Shown: positions 1 through 5,993 of the stretch, piece after piece | How positions within the stretch are numbered: the stretch's first letter is position 1 | Layout of the letters: every line of letters begins with the position of its first letter | Assembly: GCA_030917745.1 (NCBI GenBank) | Contig: JAUPUC010000046.1 | Location: 1-6,974 of the forward strand | Origin: Patescibacteria group bacterium | Lineage (GTDB): Bacteria > Patescibacteriota > Minisyncoccia > Moranbacterales > UBA1568 | Reading direction: 5' to 3' | DNA: 6,974 nucleotides | Notes under the pieces: generated by a model | What the model was told of the DNA's origin: nothing | Databases searched by the model: none | Seen by the model: only the letters and a program-made list of their open reading frames with translations | Program-made: the position numbers and the translations under genes

Positions 1-690
1 TCGAATTTTATGCTCTTTGCCTTTCAAATAATCCACATTCGGTACGATATAATCGATACCCGGCATATCTTCTTCAGGAAACTGCATGCCCATATCAATG
101 ATGACGATATCGTCTCCATATTCAAAGACCGTCATATTGCGACCAACCTCTTCTTGTCCACCGAGTGGAATAATACGCAGTACGTTCTGGTCAATCAAGG
201 GGACATTGCCTCCCTCGCGTTTCTTCATAAACTGCGGTTCAGGATTCCGAAAACTACGCCCACCCCCCGATCGCCGATTCCCTCCATTCTGACGCCCCTG
301 AAGCGGTTTCTTAACCTGCTTTTGATCATGTGATGTCTTTTGTTTTGTCGAATCCTTTGGCTGCACGGTGGTGGAAACAACATGATTTGCTTTTGGACGT
401 GCTGGGGCAGCATGATACACCCGTGGAGGACGAGGTGCTCCTGTAGTATTCGCCTGGGCGTAGGACGGATGATGACGGTTCTGCTGTTCACGACTCGATT
501 GTTCACGAGCAATAATACCCTCAAAAGATCCAATGGCAGAGCCAGTCTTTCTTGGGAGTCCATCTTGACGGCTTGGACTGATTGGCCGTTTTGATACATG
601 GTGGTGAGACGATGCATCACGCGGAGCAAATTTTTGCCCACGATTGTTTTGGGTACTTGGTACCATACACTCTTCGTTTATGCCCGACAT
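1..690 (-). CDS. rnj: Ribonuclease J, N-terminal part (cut by the left window edge)
   Basis: RNase J is a metallo-beta-lactamase/beta-CASP ribonuclease that matures and degrades RNA in the cytoplasm. The 230 visible codons end in the family's opening strands: LRIIPLGGQEEVGRNMTVFE at residues 171-190, followed by DDIVIIDMGMQFPEEDMPGIDY. The HxHxDH metal site would lie just past the edge and cannot be seen. Residues 1 to about 165 form a basic, low-complexity extension rich in R, Q, H, P, S and N, with a GGNRRSGGGR patch near 136-145; ordinary RNase J proteins start close to the first beta strand. Three in-frame ATGs are possible, with first bases at 719, 690 and 666. I chose 690 because GAGG lies two bases upstream; 666 has only GAAGAG, and 719 has no ribosome site. 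A stop lies in frame a few codons above 719. Identity is confident; the exact start is not. Confidence 0.92.
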   Translation of the reverse strand, partial: MSGINEECMVPSTQNNRGQKFAPRDASSHHHVSKRPISPSRQDGLPRKTGSAIGSFEGIIAREQSSREQQNRHHPSYAQANTTGAPRPPRVYHAAPARPKANHVVSTTVQPKDSTKQKTSHDQKQVKKPLQGRQNGGNRRSGGGRSFRNPEPQFMKKREGGNVPLIDQNVLRIIPLGGQEEVGRNMTVFEYGDDIVIIDMGMQFPEEDMPGIDYIVPNVDYLKGKEHKIR

Positions 691-714
691 CCCCTCAACC
701 GGTATTCCGATTGA

Positions 715-728
715 GCATGACGTCATGC
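715..728. promoter_or_regulatory. 14-bp perfect palindrome upstream of RNase J
   Basis: GCATGACGTCATGC is its own reverse complement. It sits 24 bases upstream of the chosen RNase J start and overlaps the most distal alternative ATG. As DNA it could be a dimeric-repressor operator; as RNA it could form a five-pair hairpin with an ACGT loop. No regulator is visible nearby and chance is possible, so the function is inferred. Confidence 0.3.
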
Positions 729-805
729 AAAGTAAAAAAGATTACATATGCTCTTGTAGATTGTTTTGCGCCTTTTTCTATACAAGCGCTTCGACAAATG
801 CATTG

Positions 806-889
806 TGGGGATAGAGAGACTCGAACTCTCACAGTATTGCTACCACTAGCACCTGAAGCTAGCGTGTCTACCAATTCCACCATATCCCC
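806..889 (-). tRNA. tRNA-Leu (anticodon CAG)
   Basis: This is a class II tRNA of 84 nt. The acceptor arms GGGGATA and TATCCCC pair perfectly. The anticodon stem CTAGC/GCTAG encloses the loop TTCAGGT, giving anticodon CAG, which reads CUG leucine codons. A long variable arm with a GTA/TAC stem and the T arm GAGAG-TTCGAGT-CTCTC follow. The discriminator is A, and the next bases are CAA, so the CCA end is not encoded and must be added by tRNA nucleotidyltransferase. It lies between the isomerase and RNase J genes on the same strand, so it may be processed from a shared transcript; I found no convincing promoter of its own just upstream. Confidence 0.96.
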
Positions 890-1016
890 GAAAAATATCC
901 GAACACGTCCATCAAAAGGAGGACTCTGTATGTAATTCTGTCTCCTCGTCCTGGAAATCTCCTTTCGCACAGGATACTTACCGTATCGGAACAAAGAAGA
1001 TCTTCAAAAAAATATA

Positions 1017-2039
1017 CTACAACATCTTCTTCAACTGTTCCACCATATTGACCGGCGTCGGATCTTGACCGTATTCGAGCGCGAGATAATATGATGTGAA
1101 ATCTGCGATAAGAATTGACCCAAACATTTTCTCAAATACCGTTTCTCCTGGCATTTCCACTATTTCCACTGACACACCCTTTTCACGCAACAATCCAGCC
1201 GTCACCTCAAATCGTTTCTTGTTCTTCGGATGATCGTCTGAATCCCGAAGCATCACCACCGTAAACTTTGCCTGCGGGAGAGTAAACCCAACCATTTCAT
1301 TGTGATTCAACTCAGGAAAAAAATTCCAAAAAGCCGGTGTTTTCGCGTTCTCATTGATTTTAATCTTCCAAATCATGGCGACGCTCTTGTAACGAACCGT
1401 ACTGTAAATGACCGGGGTGGTTCCGACCAGTTTCTGAGCCAGAGCCTTTCCTATTGTTTCATATTCTTCGAGTTTCGCCTTGAGTGCTCCGGCATAACGA
1501 GATATTTCCTCTGTCGTATCCGGCACCATACCCTGATTCACCAGCACCTGATACATCGCTCCAATAAAATATCCCGTACCCATACGTGGCTGAAACCCTT
1601 CTACGGGAATCGGCATATTCACATGAGGAATATGGTGTTCTAGACACAGTGATTCCACCTTCCCACCACTCGAAAAACCAACACAGGGTAAATGATGTTC
1701 AAGAGCTTCCTCAAACGCTGCAATCGTTTCCTCAGTGTTTCCTGAATACGAACAAATGAAATTGAGACAATTATCAAAGCTTTCGTACGGAAGACCGTAA
1801 AAACGGTTCTGAAATATACCCACTCTTTGGCCAGCTATTTTCTCTCGTCGAGCTAAATCACTGAGATAAACCCGAAAGAGATTGCCAGGCAAAGCCGACC
1901 CTCCCATTCCTGAAATCATGACTGACTTGAATGTGCCGGGAAGTTTGATATCTTGAGCGATTTTTAATCCTACCATGAATTGATCCGGACTGTCAAGTAT
2001 CATCTGCCGAAAGTTATAGGTATCGAGCGGGTGTATCAT
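1017..2039 (-). CDS. Bifunctional phosphoglucose/phosphomannose isomerase (SIS domain)
   Basis: This cytoplasmic enzyme interconverts glucose-6-phosphate or mannose-6-phosphate with fructose-6-phosphate, linking glycolysis to sugar-nucleotide synthesis. The N-terminal SIS domain shows SGMGGSALPG at 43-52 and the sugar-phosphate loop SYSGNTEET at 98-106. The C-terminal half is typical of the bacterial/archaeal PGI-PMI family, with RMGTGY at 152-157, NENAKTP at 229-235 and PELNHNEMVG at 242-251. By comparison with the Pyrobaculum enzyme (Glu203, His219 and Lys298 near the C-terminus), Glu230 and His246 have the same 16-residue spacing and Lys337 or Lys338 fits the terminal lysine; this alignment is from memory. 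Its 340 residues match the family length. Stop is TAG. A promoter lies about 25 bases upstream; there is no clear Shine-Dalgarno sequence before the ATG. Classic single-function pgi and manA genes are not present in the window. Confidence 0.94.
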   Translation of the reverse strand: MIHPLDTYNFRQMILDSPDQFMVGLKIAQDIKLPGTFKSVMISGMGGSALPGNLFRVYLSDLARREKIAGQRVGIFQNRFYGLPYESFDNCLNFICSYSGNTEETIAAFEEALEHHLPCVGFSSGGKVESLCLEHHIPHVNMPIPVEGFQPRMGTGYFIGAMYQVLVNQGMVPDTTEEISRYAGALKAKLEEYETIGKALAQKLVGTTPVIYSTVRYKSVAMIWKIKINENAKTPAFWNFFPELNHNEMVGFTLPQAKFTVVMLRDSDDHPKNKKRFEVTAGLLREKGVSVEIVEMPGETVFEKMFGSILIADFTSYYLALEYGQDPTPVNMVEQLKKML

Positions 2040-2064
2040 AGGATGTATTTCTTTATATTTTTCT

Positions 2065-2093
2065 ATTGTAGCGTATCATGAAGTACCTGTCTA
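2065..2093 (-). promoter_or_regulatory. Sigma-70-type promoter of the isomerase gene
   Basis: On the minus strand, TAGACA (2093-2088) and TACAAT (2070-2065) are separated by exactly 17 bases; each box matches the consensus at five of six positions. Transcription would start near 2058, giving a leader of about 18 nt before the ATG whose first base is 2039. This implies the isomerase can be transcribed independently of the solute-binding protein gene upstream. Confidence 0.6.
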
Positions 2094-2185
2094 AGACTCA
2101 GCGTCTTATCAAAACCAGAGCCTTTCACCGAAAAGGAAGGTTTCTCTCTTCTGTATTCCCCCTGCTTAATCGTGTTTTTCGCTTC

Positions 2186-3865
2186 TTACTTCCAAATCCG
2201 TTTTGTTTTCACATACCATCGACTCGCATCACCAAAACGCTCACTCGAAGCATTCATTTTCTCCGTACTCATACCGAAGACACTCCCGTCTGAAACGGAA
2301 AGATAAGAAGGGCTGAACAGGAACAAAGCTGGCATCTCAGCAAGATAAATGGTCTGAAAATCACGGTAGAGAGAACGTCGCTTTTCCCTATCGAGAGTTT
2401 CCCTGGCCGCTGTCAATACCTCGTCAGCATTTGTGTTATCAAAAAGCGCTAAGTTGAGTCCGGATTCACGCTTTTGACTCGAATGCCAAAAAGAATACGG
2501 GTCCTGATCAAGCATGGGTTGTTCTCCATACAACAAAGCCTGATATTCACGCGTCTGCAAAGCATTACGCTGGAGATCTCCCGGACTCATCACCGTTACC
2601 TCCGCAGTGATTCCGAGAGATTGCCACTGTGCTTTCAGGAGTTCCGCGGTTTTCACGAGTTCTGGCCAATCAGGAATCACCAATTCAATAGTGAGAGTAA
2701 CTCCATTTTTTTCACGGATACCTTCCCCGTTCCGAATCCATCCTTTTTCATCCAACAAACGATTCGCGTATTCTTGATCGTAAGTTGGCCAGGCAAGATC
2801 CGCGGCATATTCTTCCATGAAAGGAAGGAATGGTCCTGTTGCTTCTGTGCCTCTCCCGCCCAGTAAATCGTCTATGATAACCCTTCGGTTTGTCCCTCGA
2901 TTCAGTGCCTCGCGTACCTCGTCAAACGCTAATGCAATACTCCCTGTCTGATTGAAAAAAACAGCGAACGATCGAGGGGTCTTAATTTCCCGTATTATCG
3001 TGCGTTTGCGTTCACTCAGGCGCGATACTCCTTCATCCGAAATGCCCTGCATACCAGAAACTTCTTTGCGAAGGTACCCGTCAATAAGGGATTCTTCGTC
3101 TGAATAGAAATGAAGAACAAACTGAGAAATATAAGGTGCCCCACCAAAAAACTTCTCAAAGGCGCGGAGTTCATATTCGAGGATATCTCCGTTTGAGTCC
3201 TTGGTAATTCCTTCATAGCGGTACGGACCGCATCCGATTGGCGCGAGATTGTAGTCAGCTAAGAGAAAACGGTCTGGGCTAATTTCCGACCACAAATGTT
3301 TCGGCAAGATACCGACGGTGAGGTTCTCAAGAAAACCAAAGTAGGGTTTCCGTAACTCAAAAAGAACCGTATATTTGTCTACCACCCGCACGTCTACTGT
3401 CTGCCAGTTCTGCCTAAGCGGACTTTTATTCGTCGGATTTTGTATAACCTGAACCGTAAAAGCCACATCATCTGCCGTCACCTCAATTCCATCATGAAAG
3501 AGTACTCCTTCTTTGAGCTTCACAGTATATGTTTTCCCATCTTCAGAAACCGCTAATGATTCAGCGACATTCAAATCCAGCTTTCCCTCGATATTATATT
3601 TGTACAAACCGGCAAAGACCAACTGCACCAAGTCTGCGTCAGCATCACTCGTTTGAGACAGAATAGGATTGACATACCGTGGCTGGCCAACGATACCTTC
3701 CCGATACCGCCCCCCATATTCAGGAGTCTCCTGCGTATTCGCCGTATAGAGTGCGCTTACCCAATAAAAAAACATGCCACCGGCAATGAGTAACAAGACA
3801 ACGATCAGTGTTTTTTCCCAAAATCCAAGCGCGCGAAAGACATTTCTCATGCCCTGACGAAACAC
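2186..3865 (-). CDS. Membrane-anchored peptide-binding protein, DppA/OppA family (SBP_bac_5)
   Basis: This is the extracellular binding subunit type of peptide or nickel ABC transporters, 559 residues. A hydrophobic helix at about 18-40 follows a short basic stretch; there is no lipobox cysteine, so it is probably held by an uncleaved anchor. The family signature is clear: AESLAVSEDGKTYTVKLKEG at 101-120, then FHDGIEVTADDVAFT, and later GCGPYRYE at 211-218. No permease or ATPase gene lies beside it in the window, so its transporter is unknown. The chosen start is GTG with no ribosome site; an ATG five codons in (first base 3850) has CAGGG one base upstream. An AGAGGTGA sequence at 3917-3924 looks like a strong ribosome site, but no usual start codon in this frame lies suitably downstream. 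The gene follows secG after 86 bases and is probably in its transcript. Substrate cannot be told from sequence. Confidence 0.88.
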   Translation of the reverse strand: MFRQGMRNVFRALGFWEKTLIVVLLLIAGGMFFYWVSALYTANTQETPEYGGRYREGIVGQPRYVNPILSQTSDADADLVQLVFAGLYKYNIEGKLDLNVAESLAVSEDGKTYTVKLKEGVLFHDGIEVTADDVAFTVQVIQNPTNKSPLRQNWQTVDVRVVDKYTVLFELRKPYFGFLENLTVGILPKHLWSEISPDRFLLADYNLAPIGCGPYRYEGITKDSNGDILEYELRAFEKFFGGAPYISQFVLHFYSDEESLIDGYLRKEVSGMQGISDEGVSRLSERKRTIIREIKTPRSFAVFFNQTGSIALAFDEVREALNRGTNRRVIIDDLLGGRGTEATGPFLPFMEEYAADLAWPTYDQEYANRLLDEKGWIRNGEGIREKNGVTLTIELVIPDWPELVKTAELLKAQWQSLGITAEVTVMSPGDLQRNALQTREYQALLYGEQPMLDQDPYSFWHSSQKRESGLNLALFDNTNADEVLTAARETLDREKRRSLYRDFQTIYLAEMPALFLFSPSYLSVSDGSVFGMSTEKMNASSERFGDASRWYVKTKRIWK

Positions 3866-3951
3866 CCGCTGAATGTTCGTAAAAAGTGAAATACTCGTCG
3901 GATTACCAGTTATCAGTCACCTCTTCAGGAGATCCTTCTTGTGTTGAAACC

Positions 3952-4182
3952 CTAGACCCCCATTCCAGAAGCGAAATAAACGTTTGTCGCCGAAAGGGCG
4001 AGAAACACAATCGCCAACACCACCGTGGCGTAAAAGAGAAACTTTTCAATACCCCGCTTCGTGTAATACCCACCGAAGTCAGATCCAAATGCCGACCCAA
4101 GTCCCGACCCACGATTTTGGAGCAAGATAGAGACTACCAGAAGGAGTGCAATAACGGCCTGAGCGATGAGTAAATATCTCAT
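3952..4182 (-). CDS. secG: Preprotein translocase subunit SecG
   Basis: SecG is the small accessory subunit of the SecYEG channel that moves unfolded proteins across the cytoplasmic membrane. The 76-residue protein has the expected two membrane helices (about 3-21 and 48-68). Between them is the conserved cytoplasmic loop: LLQNRGSGLGSAFG at 20-33, followed by TKRGIEKFLFYAT at 41-53. An upstream in-frame ATG (first base 4242) would add 20 residues, but those codons overlap the promoter proposed at 4214-4242 and have no SecG-like sequence, so the ATG before RYLLIAQ is preferred. No Shine-Dalgarno sequence precedes it; the leader is rich in T. The solute-binding protein gene follows 86 bases downstream, consistent with an export-related operon. 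Confidence 0.92.
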   Translation of the reverse strand: MRYLLIAQAVIALLLVVSILLQNRGSGLGSAFGSDFGGYYTKRGIEKFLFYATVVLAIVFLALSATNVYFASGMGV

Positions 4183-4213
4183 AAAAAGGAAAAGCTGTCT
4201 TAAAGCTTTATGA

Positions 4214-4242
4214 AAGATACCAAAAAAAAGGCAAGCCGTCAA
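4214..4242 (-). promoter_or_regulatory. Sigma-70-type promoter of secG
   Basis: On the minus strand, TTGACG (4242-4237) and TATCTT (4219-4214) are separated by 17 bases; the spacer contains a run of eight Ts. The start of transcription would be near 4207, giving a leader of about 25 nt. A palindrome TAAAGCTTTA (4201-4210) covers the predicted start site. Confidence 0.6.
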
Positions 4243-4252
4243 TCAATGAGTG

Positions 4253-4281
4253 TTGCAATAATATAATAAATATGGTATAAT
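4253..4281 (+). promoter_or_regulatory. Strong plus-strand promoter in the secG-rodA gap
   Basis: TTGCAA (4253-4258) and a perfect TATAAT (4276-4281) are separated by 17 bases in an AT-rich spacer. It points away from secG, and its -35 box is only 10 bases from the secG -35 box, so the two RNA polymerase footprints would overlap. No recognised gene on this strand lies downstream before rodA, which is read the other way. Confidence 0.6.
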
Positions 4282-4287
4282 TAAATT

Positions 4288-4388
4288 TAAATCTCGCTAC
4301 TTTTCAGAGAGATTAACGACCTGTCCTCGTTTTGAGGTAGATTGTTTTTTATGGCTTCCAGTAGCCCTATTCAGGCGCTTTTTTTTCG
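4288..4388 (+). ncRNA. Candidate small RNA of about 100 nt, unknown family
   Basis: The boundaries come from the promoter start point and the end of a T run. The RNA could form three local hairpins. The first pairs AATCTC (4290-4295) with GAGATT (4309-4314). The second pairs CCTC (4325-4328) with GAGG (4334-4337). The third is the terminator stem. A GGCT/AGCC pairing (4353-4356 with 4363-4366) would compete with the terminator. GCTAC (4296-4300) and GTAGC (4361-4365) could also pair at long range. It shows no feature I recognise from SRP RNA, tmRNA, RNase P RNA or a known riboswitch. A 25-codon ORF (4351-4428) runs through the terminator, with GAGG 13 bases ahead of its ATG; a translated leader is therefore an alternative. 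Expression is inferred only. Confidence 0.35.
4363..4386 (+). terminator. Rho-independent terminator of the plus-strand transcript
   Basis: AGCCCT pairs with AGG-GCT, six base pairs with one bulged C (4376) and an ATTC loop (4369-4372), directly followed by a run of eight Ts (4379-4386). In the opposite direction the hairpin has no T run after it, so the signal works only for plus-strand transcription, which supports a real plus-strand RNA. Confidence 0.5.
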
Positions 4389-4466
4389 TCCTACACCCAC
4401 AAGTACGCATCCGTCTTTCAGTAAATAAACTTTGCTCCCTCTTGATACAAGGCCATTCTCCTTCAA

Positions 4467-5588
4467 TTACCGCTCAAGGAAATTGCGTTCAAGCGAGATA
4501 CGCCCATCTGCTGAATCACGCTGGTGACGATAGACGCTCTGCAAAAGTCCCATCATGACACAGAAAGCGAGCAAAGAACTCCCCCCATACGAAAGAAAAG
4601 GCGCTGGCAGGCCCGTCACCGGCAAAACTCCAATATTCATGCCAATATTAATCGCGATATGTGTCACAAAAAGAATAAGCGCGCCCACGGCAAGCAGGTA
4701 TCCAGCATTATCACTGGCTAAATCAGCAATTCGGCGAATTCGATACAGAATAATCCCATACAAAACGAGTACAAGCCAGGAGCCAACCAGTCCCAACTCT
4801 TCAGCTACGACCGCATAGATAAAGTCCGTATGTCTTTCTGGAAGAAAGGCTAATTGTGACTGAGAGCCGTGTCCGATACCTTTCCCAAAAATGCCCCCCG
4901 AACCAACCGCTACCATTGACTGGAGAACATTATACCCACTCCCCTTCGGATCACGTTCTGGATGAAGAAAAGTATTAATACGGTCTTTCTGGTAGGGAGC
5001 CAGAAGAAACCAGGCACCTACAATCAAACAACTCCCCAGTAAAGTGAGCGTGAGCATATGGGAAAAGCGCAGTCCGGCAACCAAAATCATCCCCATCCAA
5101 ATCGCCATCAATACGAGGCTTGATCCAAGATCTGGCTGCTTCAAAACCAAGAAAATCATGGCGGCTGAAAGAAAAAGTGAGGCAATGATACGCGTCCATT
5201 CACCCAGTTCTGTGGTTTTCTTCCGAATAAAACTCGAGAGAAACAAAATCAAAACAATATTCGCGAATTCAACCGGCTGTATCTGAAAAATACCCAATGA
5301 CAACCAGCCAGATGTCCCACGCACGGTAGAGCCAATAATGAGAAGTAGCCCCAAAACACCCAGCATGAAAAAATACAAAGGAGTACTCGCCCGTTCAATA
5401 TGTCGATAATCCAAAAAAGCCACAAAAAACATCACCACGATACTCAGCACCGCAAAGATTCCTTGTTTTGCAAAATAATTCGTCCCACCAGAAGAGGAAA
5501 TGCTCGAGAGGATCAATAAACTCATGCCAATCAACAAAAGCATCGCGGCAAAAAGTATCCAATCAAACTGAAAGAGTCGTCGGGACAT
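4467..5588 (-). CDS. rodA: Peptidoglycan glycosyltransferase RodA (SEDS family)
   Basis: RodA is a polytopic membrane enzyme that polymerises lipid II into glycan strands for lateral wall growth, working with a class B penicillin-binding protein. The 373 residues, about ten hydrophobic helices, are full length. Diagnostic motifs are GTSGWLSLGIFQIQPVEF at 91-108, HPERDPKGSGYN at 209-220, GKGIGHGSQSQLAFLPERHT at 235-254 followed by DFIYAVVAEELG, and GLPAPFLSYGGSS at 326-338. GHGSQSQL favours RodA over FtsW. Asp255 is the likely counterpart of the catalytic aspartate in other SEDS proteins. The ATG directly follows the TAA of the 101-residue gene, with no ribosome site, so translation is probably coupled. 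No mreBCD or PBP2 gene is in the window. No good terminator was found after the gene. Confidence 0.95.
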   Translation of the reverse strand: MSRRLFQFDWILFAAMLLLIGMSLLILSSISSSGGTNYFAKQGIFAVLSIVVMFFVAFLDYRHIERASTPLYFFMLGVLGLLLIIGSTVRGTSGWLSLGIFQIQPVEFANIVLILFLSSFIRKKTTELGEWTRIIASLFLSAAMIFLVLKQPDLGSSLVLMAIWMGMILVAGLRFSHMLTLTLLGSCLIVGAWFLLAPYQKDRINTFLHPERDPKGSGYNVLQSMVAVGSGGIFGKGIGHGSQSQLAFLPERHTDFIYAVVAEELGLVGSWLVLVLYGIILYRIRRIADLASDNAGYLLAVGALILFVTHIAINIGMNIGVLPVTGLPAPFLSYGGSSLLAFCVMMGLLQSVYRHQRDSADGRISLERNFLER

Positions 5589-5894
5589 TTAGGAGAAAAA
5601 AAGTGTTGAGAAATGAATAATGAGCGCAACTATTCCAACTAAACCAAGAGCGGCGATAAACGAGGAGGAAAGCGACGTATCACTCTTACCGATAAACGGT
5701 TCCGCTGAATGAGCAAAAAGGGCCAGGAGAAAACAGAGCATGGATGGCACACCAAAAATCGACCAGATAAACACCATCAAAAAAAGCGTCCGGATATGTT
5801 CTACTCCGAGAAGAATCGAGACGATTCCTGATCCAATAACACCAATCAGTAAAAATACAACGGCACTCAAATAAAGAAATTTCTTCTTACTCAT
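5589..5894 (-). CDS. Small three-helix membrane protein, first gene of the rodA unit
   Basis: I do not recognise this 101-residue protein. It starts with a basic MSKKK and has three hydrophobic segments (about 5-29, 36-62 and 78-100), with a short charged loop near EHIRT at 32-36 and a serine-rich loop at 70-78. It has one cysteine and no catalytic motif that I can see. It is shorter than MreD, which has more helices. The TAA stop is immediately followed by the rodA ATG, with no gap, so the two are almost certainly co-transcribed and translationally coupled; a role in wall synthesis or as a RodA partner is inferred from this only. A TTGACA promoter and a leader hairpin precede it. The ORF has a clean membrane-protein composition and ends exactly at rodA, which supports a real gene. 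Confidence 0.8.
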   Translation of the reverse strand: MSKKKFLYLSAVVFLLIGVIGSGIVSILLGVEHIRTLFLMVFIWSIFGVPSMLCFLLALFAHSAEPFIGKSDTSLSSSFIAALGLVGIVALIIHFSTLFFS

Positions 5895-5896
5895 AC

Positions 5897-5913
5897 TCGA
5901 TATGGGTTATCGA
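5897..5913 (-). promoter_or_regulatory. Hairpin next to the start codon of the rodA unit
   Basis: On the minus strand, TCGATA and TATCGA form six perfect pairs around the loop ACCCA, ending two bases before the ATG of the 101-residue gene. In the mRNA it would occupy the ribosome-binding region, where no good Shine-Dalgarno sequence exists; it may lower or regulate translation. It could instead be chance or a DNA operator. Confidence 0.3.
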
Positions 5914-5920
5914 AACTTGT

Positions 5921-5949
5921 AACATGCCTACTAAAACCACTTCTGTCAA
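5921..5949 (-). promoter_or_regulatory. Probable promoter of the small membrane protein-rodA unit
   Basis: A perfect -35 TTGACA (minus strand, 5949-5944) is followed after 17 bases by CATGTT (5926-5921), a weak -10 box matching the consensus at three of six positions. Transcription would begin near 5914, so the leader would start with the 5897-5913 hairpin. The -35 is strong evidence; the -10 placement is uncertain. Confidence 0.4.
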
Positions 5950-5993
5950 AAAAAGACTCTGACAATACGCCTTCATCTCACAGGTGAGAACGA

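Noticed and set aside
225..641. 138-residue minus-strand ORF over the RNase J N-terminal region
   Set aside because: It is a shifted frame of the low-complexity RNase J extension. The frame that continues into LRIIPLGGQEEVGRNMTVFE is clearly the real one.
582..994. Two ORFs of about 100-117 residues, one per strand, across the tRNA-Leu region
   Set aside because: Both run straight through the tRNA gene and have no protein-like features.
996..1013. GAAGATCTTC palindrome near a T run after the isomerase gene as its terminator
   Set aside because: In the direction of transcription the T run comes before the palindrome, not after it, and the stem is AT-rich and has almost no loop.
2121..2136. 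Hairpin CCTTT(T)/(G)AAAGG after the solute-binding protein gene as its terminator
   Set aside because: The stem is short and the following T stretch is only four bases and displaced, so it is too weak to call.
3917..3924. AGAGGTGA as the ribosome site of the solute-binding protein
   Set aside because: It is more than 50 bases from the GTG, and the intervening in-frame codons include no ATG, GTG or TTG.
4183..4242. Longer SecG start adding 20 residues
   Set aside because: The added part does not resemble SecG, overlaps the proposed promoter, and canonical SecG begins at the internal ATG before RYLLIAQ.
4288..4388. Riboswitch or attenuator reading of the plus-strand element
   Set aside because: No plus-strand gene lies downstream for it to control; the next gene, rodA, is on the opposite strand.
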